64,000 nt of DNA from Rhizobium sp. CIAT894. Its GTDB lineage: Bacteria > Pseudomonadota > Alphaproteobacteria > Rhizobiales > Rhizobiaceae. Below the pieces are notes generated by a model that did no database searches, had not been told where the DNA came from, and saw only the letters and a program-made list of their open reading frames with translations. The stretch is taken from contig NZ_CP020947.1 of the NCBI RefSeq assembly GCF_000172795.2, positions 4,109,001-4,173,000 on the forward strand, given 5' to 3'. This document shows, one piece after another, positions 48,765 to 58,371 of the stretch; position 1 is the stretch's first letter; each line of letters opens with the position of its first letter. Made by a program: the position numbers and the translations under genes.

Positions 48765-49200
48765 CAGAACCTCGCGGCGGCTTCTCTGCGCTCCCGGATT
48801 TCGGAGCATGCTCAGTCAACCACACGAATGACAAAATTCTCTGTGTGCGTTGCATCAATTGCGACGTTTAATCACCGAAAACGCCGACGACAAGCACAAT
48901 CGCTGTCTGCATTTAATTTAATCGATTCGGGTTACCGGGAAGTTTGCCGGCATGAGCAACTCCAGGAAAATGCGAAGCGGCTTTCCCGGGCAAGACGCGA
49001 CGCGATTTTGCCGGCAATCGGGCAAAAACCAAGGATTGGAGGGATCTGCGCGTCGACGGGAAACTGAGCCCTTCTCACAAAACTGGCCTTTTGCGCTCAA
49101 TATTTATCGCGTTCTTCCCCTGCACATGGACAAGCCACGGCTTTTGGCGCAATCTGGCGTTAACGATTTGTTAACGATTGGAATTTCGGAGGCCGGCGCC
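48765..49200. other. 436-bp divergent intergenic region between sdhC and a secreted-protein gene
   Basis: AT-rich around 48820-48945, with promoters expected for sdhC on the minus strand and for the gene at 49201 on the plus strand. The only clear regulatory motif is the CtrA-type box at 49160. A plus-strand frame is open across 48952-49200 but has no ribosome site or protein-like composition. Confidence 0.6.
49160..49175 (+). promoter_or_regulatory. CtrA-type binding site
   Basis: TTAACGATTTGTTAAC fits TTAA-N7-TTAAC, the full consensus for the alphaproteobacterial cell-cycle regulator CtrA. It lies 25 bp before the start codon at 49201, so would overlap the promoter or the early transcript. 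Confidence 0.6.
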
Positions 49201-49695
49201 ATGTTTCGCAGTCTGTCCGTCGTCACCCTGCTTGCCCTGTCCGCGATCGTCGCACTTCCGGCAACGGCCGGCGAGCGCCGCCACGGCGAGCGCTTTTTCG
49301 GCCATCGCCACACTTTCCACAACGGATTGTTTCTTGGCGAACGTGCGGGCTGGCGCAATCGCGGCCTCCGTTTCGATCATGCTTTCGGCCCCCGATACGT
49401 CAGGGACCGGATGCCGTTCCTGAAGCGGTTTTCATCCCCGGCGACAAATCGTATCGCCCGCGGCCCTCTGGTCATCATCGCACCCCAAGCGCCGGGTGGC
49501 GACAGCGGCGGCACCTATTCCGGCTCTTCCTATGCCTATCAGGTCGACGGCGGAACTTATGTCGGCGGCAACGGCTATGGATATGGTCCCGCGGCGCGGC
49601 CCGAGCCGCAGGCCCCGAAGGCGAAGGTCATCGACGTCGCCGTCCAGGACGACCCTTGCGCCTACGAGGCCAATGTCTGCGTCATCCGGCCTTGA
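49201..49695 (+). CDS. small secreted Gly/Tyr-rich protein of unknown function
   Basis: 164 residues from ATG 49201 (CGGAGG 8 nt upstream). Signal peptide MFRSLSVVTLLALSAIVALP, cleaved near ATAGE. The mature part is rich in Arg/His (HGERFFGHRHTFHNG) and then Gly/Ser/Tyr, ending in DDPCAYEANVCVIRP with two Cys that could pair. No family recognised. A CtrA-type box directly upstream suggests cell-cycle or envelope-linked expression. Confidence 0.78.
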   Translation: MFRSLSVVTLLALSAIVALPATAGERRHGERFFGHRHTFHNGLFLGERAGWRNRGLRFDHAFGPRYVRDRMPFLKRFSSPATNRIARGPLVIIAPQAPGGDSGGTYSGSSYAYQVDGGTYVGGNGYGYGPAARPEPQAPKAKVIDVAVQDDPCAYEANVCVIRP

Positions 49696-49698
49696 TAT

Positions 49699-50352
49699 TC
49701 AGGAACCGGCGCCGAAGCGCCACACTGTCGTCTTCTTGATTTCGCTATCCTCCAGCGCCCGCGTTACCGGCACTTCATAGACCGCGCAGTATTCCAGCCG
49801 ATCTCTAGGCAGGTAGCTGCGGCCAGGGTCGCCGACCAGCACCAATTTGCCGTCGGCCGCCAGCGTCGCGAGCCATGGAACGAGCGCAGCGGCGAAAGCG
49901 CTGTCGTAGAAGACGTCGCCGGCAAGCACGATATCCGCATCGACGGCCCGGCCGATCAGGTCGGCGCCGGTAAACCCGAGCGAAACGTGATTGACCTGCG
50001 CATTCAGCCGGACTGCGGCCTCCGCCCAGGGATCGATATCACAGGCCGTGACCTCAAGGGCGCCGGCCATGACGGCCGCAATGCCGACGAGGCCGGAGCC
50101 GCTGGCGAAATCCAGCACGCGCTTGCCGCGCACCATCTCCACATTATCGAGGATGTAGCGCGCCAGCCCCTGCCCTCCCGCCCAGGCAAAAGCCCAGAAG
50201 GGCGGCGGCAGGCCGATCGCTTCCAGCTCCTCCTCCGTCTTCAGCCAGAGTTCATGCGCTTCGCTTGCCAGATGCAGCGAAATCTCCGGCACATGCGGCG
50301 GCGCCATCACGCTGGTATTGGCGCGTATGAAGGCTTCGGGATCGGTTTTCAA
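49699..50352 (-). CDS. protein lysine methyltransferase, ETFB/METTL20 type
   Basis: 217 residues from TTG 50352, overlapping the EVE gene stop (TTGA). Conserved start DPEAFIRANT and ELWLKTEEELEAIGLPPPFW, then SAM motif I VLDFASGSGLVGIAA and ACDIDPWA. Alphaproteobacterial members, such as the Agrobacterium protein, methylate lysines of electron transfer flavoprotein beta and ribosomal L7/L12; the same role is inferred here. Other possible start: ATG 50307, which would cut the conserved N-terminus. Confidence 0.85.
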   Translation of the reverse strand: MKTDPEAFIRANTSVMAPPHVPEISLHLASEAHELWLKTEEELEAIGLPPPFWAFAWAGGQGLARYILDNVEMVRGKRVLDFASGSGLVGIAAVMAGALEVTACDIDPWAEAAVRLNAQVNHVSLGFTGADLIGRAVDADIVLAGDVFYDSAFAAALVPWLATLAADGKLVLVGDPGRSYLPRDRLEYCAVYEVPVTRALEDSEIKKTTVWRFGAGS

Positions 50353-50780
50353 CGCGGCGGATTGTCCAGCCCGCCCATGCGGCAGACTTCGAGATATTCT
50401 TCCTCGGTCACCGGCTGTACCGAAAGCCGCATCGAGGTGACGAGCGCCATCTTGGCCAGCTTCTCGCTCGCTTTGACATCCTTCAGCGTGACCGGCTTGG
50501 GCATATCCATGACCGCGCGGATATCGACGCAATCCCATTTCGGATCGTCCTTGGCGGTGGAATCGGGATGCGACAGCGCGCAGACTTCGACAATGCCGAC
50601 GATCTCCAACCCGTCATTGGAGTGATAGAAGAACCCCTTGTCGCCGATCTGCATCGCCCGCATGTTGTTGCGCGCCAGATAATTGCGCACGCCGGTCCAT
50701 TCCGTGCCCTTGTCGCCGGCAGCCTTCTGCTGCTCCCAGGACCAGGCAGCGGGTTCGGATTTATAGAGCCAGTGCGCCAT
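50349..50780 (-). CDS. EVE-domain protein
   Basis: 143 residues. PUA-like EVE domain with WLYKSEPAAWSWE at the N-terminus, GVRNYLARNNMRAMQIGDKG and FFYHS. EVE domains recognise modified bases in DNA or RNA; this short housekeeping type is widespread in alphaproteobacteria. It is in the tsaD-gpsA-YciI series, two bp after the YciI gene. Confidence 0.9.
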   Translation of the reverse strand: MAHWLYKSEPAAWSWEQQKAAGDKGTEWTGVRNYLARNNMRAMQIGDKGFFYHSNDGLEIVGIVEVCALSHPDSTAKDDPKWDCVDIRAVMDMPKPVTLKDVKASEKLAKMALVTSMRLSVQPVTEEEYLEVCRMGGLDNPPR

Positions 50781-50782
50781 GC

Positions 50783-51076
50783 TTATGCTTCCGGTTTGTT
50801 GAAGACCCAGTTGTAGGCCTTGACGTCGACGCTTTCGAACAGCCCCGCCTTGGCGTAAGGATCGGCATCGGCGAGCGCACGCGCCGCCTCCTTCGTCTCC
50901 GCTTCGACGATGATCAGGCTGCCGCAGGCTTTGCCCTCGTCATCGAGAAACGGGCCGGCGATCTTCAGCGTGCCCTTGGCGTTCAGCCCGTTCAGATAGT
51001 CGAGATGCGTCGGACGCGTCTCCATGCGCACGTTCAGATGGCCTGGCTTGTCCTTGCAGAGAAGGGCGAAAAGCAT
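50783..51076 (-). CDS. YciI-family protein
   Basis: 97 residues; YCII fold with MLFALLCKDKPGHL, RPTHLDYLNGL and SLIIVEAETKEAARALADADPY (as two blocks). Likely a small enzyme or binding protein; substrate unknown. Cotranscribed with gpsA (9 bp gap). Confidence 0.87.
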   Translation of the reverse strand: MLFALLCKDKPGHLNVRMETRPTHLDYLNGLNAKGTLKIAGPFLDDEGKACGSLIIVEAETKEAARALADADPYAKAGLFESVDVKAYNWVFNKPEA

Positions 51077-51085
51077 GTCTGTCTC

Positions 51086-52069
51086 CTATTCGGTGGTGAT
51101 CGGGCGCGTCATCAGTTGCTCGATCGCTTCTGCTATATCGAGCCTGCCGTCGATGATGGCGGAAACGGCATGGGTGATCGGCATGCTGATCGCAAGCTCT
51201 GCGGCAAGCCGCGCGGCGACGGAGGCGGCGAGCGCGCCTTCGACCAGCGCGCCCTGCAGCGGATCGACCTTTTCGCCGCGCCCGAGCGCGATGCCGAAGC
51301 GCAGGTTTCGCGATTGATGGCTGGTCGCCGTCAGCACCAGGTCGCCGAGGCCGGAAAGCCCGCGCACCGTATCGGCCTGGCCGCCCTTGGCGACGACGAA
51401 ACGCGACATTTCCGCAAGCCCGCGGGCAATCAGCGCCGCCCGCGCGGAATCGCCGATGCCGCGGCCTTCGACAATGCCGCAGGCAATCGCCAGCACATTC
51501 TTCAGCGCACCGCCGAGCTGCACGCCGATCCGGTCATTGGAGGCGTAGAGCCGAAAAGTCCGGCCGGATATCGCCTGGGCGAGCCGCTCCGCTGTCTCCA
51601 TGTCTTCAGCCGCGATCGCCATCGCCGTCGGCAGGCCCTTGGCGATATCGGCGGCGAAACCCGGGCCGGACAGCACGGCGACGGAATGGTTCGGCAGTTC
51701 CCGTTCCAGCATGTCGGTCAGAAGATTGCCGGTCGCCCGCTCGATGCCCTTGGCGCAGGTGACGACGACGGCATCCTTGGCAAGATAAGGACCATATTGC
51801 CGCGCCGCATCGGCCTGCGCCTGCGACGGCATCGCAAAGAGCACGATGGAGGCGTCGGCAATCGCATCCGCTTCGGCGGAAAATTTGAGCGTATCGGGCA
51901 GGAGAATGCCGGGCAGCACCGCATCATGCAGGCGTTCGGCATTCAGATCGGCAATCAGCGACGGATCGCGCCCGACAAGCGTCACCGCGCTGCGGCCGGC
52001 AAGGGCGATGACGGCGGCAAGCGCCGTGCCGAAAGCCCCAGATCCGACGACGGCGATGTTTTCGCTCAT
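51086..52069 (-). CDS. gpsA: NAD(P)-dependent glycerol-3-phosphate dehydrogenase
   Basis: 327 residues. [12 protein letters not shown] at the NAD(P) loop and the catalytic Lys in [11 protein letters not shown], plus [14 protein letters not shown]. Makes sn-glycerol 3-phosphate for phospholipids. Its ATG overlaps the tsaD stop (ATGA). Confidence 0.96.
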   Translation of the reverse strand: MSENIAVVGSGAFGTALAAVIALAGRSAVTLVGRDPSLIADLNAERLHDAVLPGILLPDTLKFSAEADAIADASIVLFAMPSQAQADAARQYGPYLAKDAVVVTCAKGIERATGNLLTDMLERELPNHSVAVLSGPGFAADIAKGLPTAMAIAAEDMETAERLAQAISGRTFRLYASNDRIGVQLGGALKNVLAIACGIVEGRGIGDSARAALIARGLAEMSRFVVAKGGQADTVRGLSGLGDLVLTATSHQSRNLRFGIALGRGEKVDPLQGALVEGALAASVAARLAAELAISMPITHAVSAIIDGRLDIAEAIEQLMTRPITTE

Positions 52070-53178
52070 GCCTTGGCCCCTCGTTTTCCGAATCCGATCA
52101 GCGTTTCCGCATTGGAATCGAGCGGCCAGCGCGAACGCGGCTGGACGTCGAGTGGATCAGGCGCAGCACCTGTCGCCATCCGCTCCAGCCCCGCCCAGGC
52201 GATCATCACCGCATTGTCGGTGCAGAGGCTGAGTGGCGGCGCGATGAAGCGGAAGCCGTTCTTGTCGCAAAGCGCCTGCAATGTGGCGCGCAATTCGAGA
52301 TTGGCGGCCACACCGCCGGCAACGACCAGCGCCGGCTTCTCGCCGGTCGATGGGCCGGTCGCCTCTGGAAATTCCGTCTTGAACCGCTGCAATCCACGGC
52401 CGATGCGGTCCTTCAGCGTGCGCGAAATCGCCTTCTGGAACGAGGCGCAGATATCCGCCACGTCCTGATCGCTGAGCGGCGCGATATCCTGTGCCGCCTG
52501 CCGCACCGCGGTCTTCAGGCCGGAGAAGGAGAAGTCGAGTCTTGCCTCGCCGACCAGCGGCCGTGGAAACGCGAAACGATCGGGATTGCCGTCCCGCGCC
52601 ATCCGTTCCACCGCCGGGCCGCCCGGATAGGGCAGGCCGAGCAGCTTTGCCGTCTTGTCGAAGGCCTCGCCGAGCGCATCGTCGATCGTCGTGCCCCAGC
52701 GCTCGTATTCTCCAACGCCGCGCACCAGGATAAGCTGGGTATGGCCGCCGGAGACGAGCAGCATCAGATAGGGAAAGGAAAGCCCGTCCGTCAGCCGCGC
52801 CGTCAGCGCATGGCCTTCGAGATGATTGACTGCATAAAGCGGTTTGCCGGCGGCTCTGGCGATCGCCTTGCCGGTCATCAATCCCACCAGCAGCCCGCCG
52901 ATCAGCCCCGGCCCCGACGTGGCGGCAATGGCATCGACCTCGGCGAGCGACACATTGGCGCGCGTCAGCGCCTCTTCGATCAGTTCGTCCAGCGCCTCGA
53001 CATGGGCGCGGGCAGCAATCTCCGGCACCACGCCGCCATAGGCGCTATGCTCGTCGAGCTGGGAAAGCACCACATCCGACAGCACCCTGGAATGCCCGTC
53101 GGCATCGCGCTCGACGACCGCCGCGGCGGTCTCATCGCAGCTCGTTTCGATGCCAAGGATGCGCAGAAAGGGAACCAT
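52066..53178 (-). CDS. tsaD: tRNA N6-threonylcarbamoyladenosine transferase TsaD
   Basis: 370 residues from ATG 53178. [16 protein letters not shown] at the N-terminus, metal-binding His119 and His123 in NHLEGHAL, and [10 protein letters not shown]. It installs t6A at position 37 of ANN-decoding tRNAs, with TsaB, TsaE and TsaC. Divergent from hemC over 72 bp, a typical alphaproteobacterial pairing. Confidence 0.96.
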   Translation of the reverse strand: MVPFLRILGIETSCDETAAAVVERDADGHSRVLSDVVLSQLDEHSAYGGVVPEIAARAHVEALDELIEEALTRANVSLAEVDAIAATSGPGLIGGLLVGLMTGKAIARAAGKPLYAVNHLEGHALTARLTDGLSFPYLMLLVSGGHTQLILVRGVGEYERWGTTIDDALGEAFDKTAKLLGLPYPGGPAVERMARDGNPDRFAFPRPLVGEARLDFSFSGLKTAVRQAAQDIAPLSDQDVADICASFQKAISRTLKDRIGRGLQRFKTEFPEATGPSTGEKPALVVAGGVAANLELRATLQALCDKNGFRFIAPPLSLCTDNAVMIAWAGLERMATGAAPDPLDVQPRSRWPLDSNAETLIGFGKRGAKA

Positions 53179-53250
53179 GAGGCCTGTTCGTTGATTGCGA
53201 TGGGATGGAAACCCGTTTACGAGAACTCCGGTAACAACGGAATAGAGCGG

Positions 53251-54180
53251 ATGCAAACAAAACCTTTCCGGATCGGCACGCGCGGCAGCCCGCTGGCGCT
53301 CGCCCAGGCGCACGAGGCCCGCGACAGGCTGATGGCAGCCCATCATCTGCCCGAGGAAATGTTCGAGATCGTCGTGCTGACGACCAAGGGCGACCGCATC
53401 ACCGACCGGTCGCTCTCCGAGATCGGCGGCAAGGGCCTCTTCACCGAGGAACTCGAACAGAAGCTCGCAGCCGGCGAACTGGATTTCGCCGTGCACTCCG
53501 CCAAGGACATGCCGACCAATCTGCCGGACGGCCTTCATCTTTCCGCCTATCTGCCGCGCGAGGATATCCGCGACGCCGTCGTCGGCCGCACCGCGCCCAA
53601 GCTGATCGACCTGCCGCATGGCGCCACAGTCGGCTCCTCCTCGCTCCGCCGCCAGGCGCTGATCCGCCGCATGCGGCCGGATATCAACGTCATCACCTTC
53701 CGCGGCCTTGTGGAAACGCGCCTGCGCAAGCTCGAAGAGGGTCAGGTCGATGCGACTCTATTGGCGCTTGCCGGCCTGAAACGGCTTGGGAAGGTTGAGG
53801 TTATCACAGATATTCTCGATCCCGACAGTTTCCCGCCGGCGCCGGCGCAGGGGGCGATCTGTATCGAAAGCCGCATCGGCGACATCAGGATCGACGATCT
53901 GCTGGCGCCGGTCAACGATGCCGCGACCTTCGACACCGTCTCCTGCGAGCGCGCCTTTCTCGCCGCGCTCGACGGCTCCTGCCGCACGCCGATCGGCGGC
54001 TATGCCGTCTGCGAAGGCGATCTGATCCGCTTCTCCGGCCTCATCATCACCCCCGACGGCCGCAGCCAGCATGCGGTGACGACCGACGGCCATCGCCGCG
54101 ATGCGGCAGCCCTCGGCACCCGCGCCGGCCAGGACGTGCGCGCCAGGGCCGGCAGCGCCTTCTTCGACGACTGGCACTGA
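53251..54180 (+). CDS. hemC: hydroxymethylbilane synthase (porphobilinogen deaminase)
   Basis: 309 residues from ATG 53251. [13 protein letters not shown] at the start, the VHSAKDMPT loop, and the dipyrromethane-cofactor Cys244 in [10 protein letters not shown]. It joins four porphobilinogens; first gene of the heme cluster. The frame stays open upstream, but that region is antisense to tsaD. Confidence 0.97.
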   Translation: MQTKPFRIGTRGSPLALAQAHEARDRLMAAHHLPEEMFEIVVLTTKGDRITDRSLSEIGGKGLFTEELEQKLAAGELDFAVHSAKDMPTNLPDGLHLSAYLPREDIRDAVVGRTAPKLIDLPHGATVGSSSLRRQALIRRMRPDINVITFRGLVETRLRKLEEGQVDATLLALAGLKRLGKVEVITDILDPDSFPPAPAQGAICIESRIGDIRIDDLLAPVNDAATFDTVSCERAFLAALDGSCRTPIGGYAVCEGDLIRFSGLIITPDGRSQHAVTTDGHRRDAAALGTRAGQDVRARAGSAFFDDWH

Positions 54181-54187
54181 CGCGGCC

Positions 54188-54892
54188 ATGCGCGTGCTCG
54201 TCACCCGCCCCGCGCATTCGGCTGAAAAAACCGCACAACGTTTGCGCGATATGGGCCACGAACCGCTGCTGCTGCCGCTGCGCCGACCGGTGCATGACAG
54301 CGCCGCCGCCGCACGTGCGCTTGCAGCCAGCCGCGGCCCGATCGCCGTAACCAGCGCCGAAGCCGTGGGGGTCATCTCCACTCTTGGTGAGCAACTTCGT
54401 CCGCATCTTGCCCGCCCGCTTTTCGCCGTCGGGGAGACGACTGCGGAAGCAGCACGCAGCCTCGGCTTCCGCTCGGTCGCTTCGTCCCGAGGCAATGGCC
54501 GCGATCTCGCCGAGCTCGTCGGCGCGCAGATAGAGGACTTGCTCTACCTTGCCGGCACGCCGCGTGCGGAAACCTTCGAAGCAGGATTGCGTGAGCTCGG
54601 CGTCCGCTTTTCGGTCGCTGAATGTTATCGCATGCAGCCGGTTGCCCCCGGCCCGGCCGAGATCGAAGCGATTTTTGCGGGCGGTCTGCCGGAGGCGGTT
54701 CTCTTCTATTCCCGACAGACGGCCGAGGATTTTTTCAACGTGACGGAACTCCGCTCGGCCCTGTCGGAGGAAAGCGGAATCCGCCTTCTCTGCCTCAGCG
54801 AGGCGGTGGCGCAAGCCGTCCCGGCGGCTTTGAAAAAAAATGCGGCGATTGCGCCGATGCCGGATGAGATAAGTCTTTTGTCGCTGCTTTGA
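54188..54892 (+). CDS. hemD: uroporphyrinogen-III synthase
   Basis: 234 residues. Two-domain HemD fold: VLVTRPAHSAEKTA, AVTSAEAV, FAVGETTAEAARSLGF, AGTPRAETFEAGLRELG, and LLCLSEAVAQAV. Sequence in this family is loose, but the position 7 bp after hemC is decisive. It inverts ring D and closes the macrocycle. Confidence 0.92.
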   Translation: MRVLVTRPAHSAEKTAQRLRDMGHEPLLLPLRRPVHDSAAAARALAASRGPIAVTSAEAVGVISTLGEQLRPHLARPLFAVGETTAEAARSLGFRSVASSRGNGRDLAELVGAQIEDLLYLAGTPRAETFEAGLRELGVRFSVAECYRMQPVAPGPAEIEAIFAGGLPEAVLFYSRQTAEDFFNVTELRSALSEESGIRLLCLSEAVAQAVPAALKKNAAIAPMPDEISLLSLL

Positions 54893-54981
54893 ATGCTCCA
54901 ACCGCCCAAATTTGATCTAACCTCTTCCCTTAATTGGCATCACTGTCTAGTTTCGTTGCAATGCAGGATAAAGAGGACCTC

Positions 54982-56253
54982 ATGGTATCGGGAAACCCGC
55001 CACGCCATTCCAAGAGCGCCGACAAGCCGGTCACGATCGACCTCGAAGCACAGGATTTCGCCTCTGCAGCCGATACCGAAAAGCCGGTGGAGAATGATGT
55101 CGGCGATGCCGACCGCACCAAAGCCGGCATGCCGCCCGAAACCGAAGCCGCACCGCTGAGCGAACATGAACGGGCCGAGTTCGAACCGGCCGAACACCAG
55201 GACCAGTCTGAAATGGATGCGCAGGCGGAGGAGCCGGCAGCCCCGGAACCGTCCTTCACGCCCCCTCCCGAACAGCCGGCGCCGCGCGGGCCCGGCACTT
55301 CCGGCCTCATCGCCGCCGGCATCTTCGGCGGCCTCGTGGCGCTGCTTGGTGCAGGCGCCATTCAATATGCCGGTTATCTCCCGGGTTCCTCCGCGCCGCA
55401 GACGACCTCGCCTGAGACCGCCGATCTTTCCGGCGAGATCGACGGCCTGAAACAGACCGTCGCCAATCTCGCCGCCAACCCGCCGGGCACAAAGGACGAC
55501 GCGCTTGAAAAGCGTATCGCGGCGCTGGAAACCGCTGCCGGGGCACCGTCAGCCGGCACGCCCGCCGATTCGGCAAATGTCGAGGCGCTCAACCAGAAGA
55601 TTGCCGAGCTCAGCGGTCAGCTCGACCAGTTGCGCGCCACGCTCGCCCAATCCTCCGAACAGCAGACGACCAGCGGCGCGGATATCACCAAGCGGCTGGA
55701 AGAGGCCGAAAAAAAGCTGAACGAGCCGCGCCAGGATGTCGCCGTCGCCAAGGCGATTGCGGCCGCCGCCCTCAAGGCGGCGATCGATCGCGGCGGCCCG
55801 TTCCTGGCCGAGCTTGATACTTTCGCCGGTGTTGCGCCCGACGATCCCGCAGTTGCCGACCTGCGCAGCTTTGCCGAGACCGGCATTCCCTCGCGCGCCG
55901 AACTCGTGCGGCAGGCTCCCGACGTTGCAACCGCGATCGTCGAAGCCGTCAACCAGCCGGATCCGAACCAGAGCTGGTCGGACCGGCTGATGTCGAGCGC
56001 CAAGTCGCTGGTCACGGTCCGTCCCATCGGCAATATCGAGGGCGAAAGTGTCGAAGCAATCGCCGCCCGCATGGAGGACAAGGTGAAGAACGGCGATCTG
56101 CCAGGCGCCTCTGCCGAATGGAACGCTCTGCCGGCCGTGGGCAAGCAGGCATCCGCCGCTTTCAAGCAGTCGCTCGAAGCACGCATCCGCGTCGAGGAAC
56201 TCGTCGGCGGGGCGCTGTCAAAAGCGGTTTCCGGCACCGGCAAGGAAGGATAA
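54982..56253 (+). CDS. alphaproteobacterial mitofilin-like protein (Mic60 ancestor, COG4223)
   Basis: 423 residues from ATG 54982 (AGAGGA 6 nt upstream). An acidic, Pro/Glu-rich cytoplasmic N-terminus (to about 105), one span (107-130, SGLIAAGIFGGLVALLGAGA), a coiled coil in the periplasm (about 145-265, EKRIAALETAAG, EALNQKIAELSGQLDQLRAT), and a mitofilin-type C-terminus. Bacterial relatives shape intracytoplasmic membranes and are usually found between hemD and hemY, exactly as here. A heme-related role is inferred from context. Confidence 0.85.
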   Translation: MVSGNPPRHSKSADKPVTIDLEAQDFASAADTEKPVENDVGDADRTKAGMPPETEAAPLSEHERAEFEPAEHQDQSEMDAQAEEPAAPEPSFTPPPEQPAPRGPGTSGLIAAGIFGGLVALLGAGAIQYAGYLPGSSAPQTTSPETADLSGEIDGLKQTVANLAANPPGTKDDALEKRIAALETAAGAPSAGTPADSANVEALNQKIAELSGQLDQLRATLAQSSEQQTTSGADITKRLEEAEKKLNEPRQDVAVAKAIAAAALKAAIDRGGPFLAELDTFAGVAPDDPAVADLRSFAETGIPSRAELVRQAPDVATAIVEAVNQPDPNQSWSDRLMSSAKSLVTVRPIGNIEGESVEAIAARMEDKVKNGDLPGASAEWNALPAVGKQASAAFKQSLEARIRVEELVGGALSKAVSGTGKEG

Positions 56254-56257
56254 GACC

Positions 56258-57868
56258 ATGCTGATCCGTCTTGTCGCCTTCGCCCTCTTCGTGCTGGCTC
56301 TCGCCTATGGCTTCTCCTGGCTTGCCGATCGTCCCGGTGACCTGTCGCTGATCTGGGAGGGCCAGATCTATCAGACCAAACTGATCGTCGCCGCCAGCGC
56401 GATCATCGCTCTGATTGCCGCCGTCATGCTCGTCTGGTGGTTCATCCGCCTGGTCTGGACCTCGCCGCATTCGGTGACCCGTTATTTCCGCGCCCGCAAG
56501 CGCGATCGCGGTTATCAGGCGCTGTCGACCGGCCTGATCGCCGCCGGCGCCGGCAATGCGCTGCTCGCTCGCAAGATGGCCGCCCGCTCGCGCGGCCTCA
56601 TCCGCGCCGATCAGGAGCCGCTGATCAACCTGCTCGAGGCCCAGGCCGCCCTGATCGAAGGCCGTCATGACGAGGCCCGCGCCAAATTCGAGGCCATGGC
56701 CAACGATCCCGAGACCCGCGAGCTCGGCTTGCGCGGCCTCTATCTGGAGGCCCGCCGGCTCGGCGCCAACGAGGCCGCCCGCCAATATGCCGAAAAGGCC
56801 GCCGACAATGCGCCCTATCTGCCCTGGGCCGCACAGGCGACACTCGAATATCGCAGCCAGGCCGGCCGCTGGGACGATGCGATCCGCCTGCTCGAGCAGC
56901 AGAAGGCCGCCCGGGTCGTCGAGAAAGCCGAAGCCAACCGCCTGCACGCCGTCCTTCTGACGGCGCGCGCCGGCGAGAGGCTGGAAGGCAACCCGGCCGG
57001 CGCCCGCGACGATGCCCTGCAGGCGCTGAAACTCGCCGCCGATTTCATTCCGGCAGCCCTCATTGCCGCAAAGGCGCTGTTCCGCGAAGGCGGCCTGCGC
57101 AAAGCCGCCTCGATCCTCGAGCAGGCCTGGAAGTCGGCACCGCATCCCGAGATCGGCCAGGCCTATGTCAGGGCGCGCAGCGGCGATTCCACCCTCGACC
57201 GGCTGAAGCGGGCCGAGCGGCTGGAGGGGCTGCGTCCGAATAATGTCGAATCCCTTCTCGTCGTCGCCCAGGCAGCGCTAGACGCGCAGGAATTTGCCAA
57301 GGCCCGCGCCAAGGCGGAAGCGGCGGCGCGCATGCAGCCGCGTGAAGCCGCCTTCCTGCTGCTGGCAGACATCGAGGAAGCCGAAACCGGAGACCAGGGT
57401 CGCGTGCGCCATTGGCTGGCCCAGGCGCTGAAAGCCCCGCGCGATCCGGCCTGGGTGGCGGATGGTTTCGCCTCCGACAAATGGCTGCCGGTGTCGCCGG
57501 TGACCGGCCGCCTCGACGCCTTCGAGTGGAAGGCCCCCTTCGGCCAGATCGAGGGTCCGCTCGAAGACGGTGCGACGCCCGCCGCAATCGAAACCGCCCT
57601 GAAGACCCTGCCGCCGCTGCGCGACGTCAGGCCGGAAAGCCCGGTCAACGATCATCGCATCATCGAGCTGGAGCGCGCTGCGACGATTGCCGAGGCGGTG
57701 CGCCCGGCACCGGCGCCGGCAAAACAGAAGCCTGCCGAACCGGCCGCCGGCGATAAGGCGCCCGCACAGAACGACGCAAAGCCTTTCTTTGGCGGGCTGC
57801 CGGATGATCCCGGCGTTCGCGATCCCAGGGCGGAATCGGAACCCAGGACACGGCTCCGCCTTTTCTGA
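56258..57868 (+). CDS. hemY: HemY-like TPR membrane protein of the heme cluster
   Basis: 536 residues. Two N-terminal spans (VAFALFVLALAYGFSWLA and LIVAASAIIALIAAVMLVWW) carry the HemY N-domain, then TPR repeats (56% alanine-rich helices), with a low-complexity tail (about 475-525) rich in Ala/Pro. This is the HemX/HemY-type scaffold, not the protoporphyrinogen oxidase called HemY in Bacillus. Its ATG is 4 bp after the mitofilin gene, and AAGGAAGGA overlaps that gene's end. Confidence 0.9.
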   Translation: MLIRLVAFALFVLALAYGFSWLADRPGDLSLIWEGQIYQTKLIVAASAIIALIAAVMLVWWFIRLVWTSPHSVTRYFRARKRDRGYQALSTGLIAAGAGNALLARKMAARSRGLIRADQEPLINLLEAQAALIEGRHDEARAKFEAMANDPETRELGLRGLYLEARRLGANEAARQYAEKAADNAPYLPWAAQATLEYRSQAGRWDDAIRLLEQQKAARVVEKAEANRLHAVLLTARAGERLEGNPAGARDDALQALKLAADFIPAALIAAKALFREGGLRKAASILEQAWKSAPHPEIGQAYVRARSGDSTLDRLKRAERLEGLRPNNVESLLVVAQAALDAQEFAKARAKAEAAARMQPREAAFLLLADIEEAETGDQGRVRHWLAQALKAPRDPAWVADGFASDKWLPVSPVTGRLDAFEWKAPFGQIEGPLEDGATPAAIETALKTLPPLRDVRPESPVNDHRIIELERAATIAEAVRPAPAPAKQKPAEPAAGDKAPAQNDAKPFFGGLPDDPGVRDPRAESEPRTRLRLF

Positions 57869-57885
57869 AATGGAACGAAAACCGC

Positions 57886-58371
57886 ATGTTCGAACGCTTT
57901 CAGGCATTCTTCCAGAAGCTCACCGCCGACCACCCGAAAAAGGGTTTTGCCCCTGACGATCCGCGCATTGCGGTGGCGGCACTCTGCATGCAGGTGATGG
58001 AGGCCGACGGTCAGATCAAAGCCAGCGAGAAGAAGCGACTGCGCAAGCTGTTGAAGGAACAGTATGCGCTCGACGGCAAGCAGCTTGACGCCCTGATCGC
58101 CGCCGGCCTCGAGGCCGAAAGCTCCGCCGTCGACTATTATCGCTTCACCGCCGACCTGAAACGCCATCTGAACACCGAGCAGCGGCTGGAGCTGATCGGC
58201 ATTCTCTGGGACATCGTCTATGCCGATGGCGAACGCAGCGAAATGGAAGACCATGTGATCTGGCGTATCGCCGACCTGCTCGGCGTCTCCTCACGCGAGC
58301 GCATCCAGAAGCGGCAGGAGGCCGCCGCCAGGGTGACAGATGTCCAGGTTGCGCAAGATGACAGCGACTGA
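57886..58371 (+). CDS. TerB-family protein
   Basis: 161 residues. Two homologous acidic four-helix halves: AALCMQVMEADGQIKASEKK and LWDIVYADGERSEMEDHVIW, the metal-binding TerB/DjlA-like signature with paired ADG-x-E. Cytoplasmic. It lies 17 bp after hemY, likely cotranscribed. Tellurite resistance is not implied by this domain alone. Confidence 0.88.
   Translation: MFERFQAFFQKLTADHPKKGFAPDDPRIAVAALCMQVMEADGQIKASEKKRLRKLLKEQYALDGKQLDALIAAGLEAESSAVDYYRFTADLKRHLNTEQRLELIGILWDIVYADGERSEMEDHVIWRIADLLGVSSRERIQKRQEAAARVTDVQVAQDDSD

Noticed and set aside
48952-49200. N-terminal extension of the secreted protein back to 48952
   Set aside because: It would bury the signal peptide and span the CtrA-type box; ATG 49201 has a strong ribosome site.
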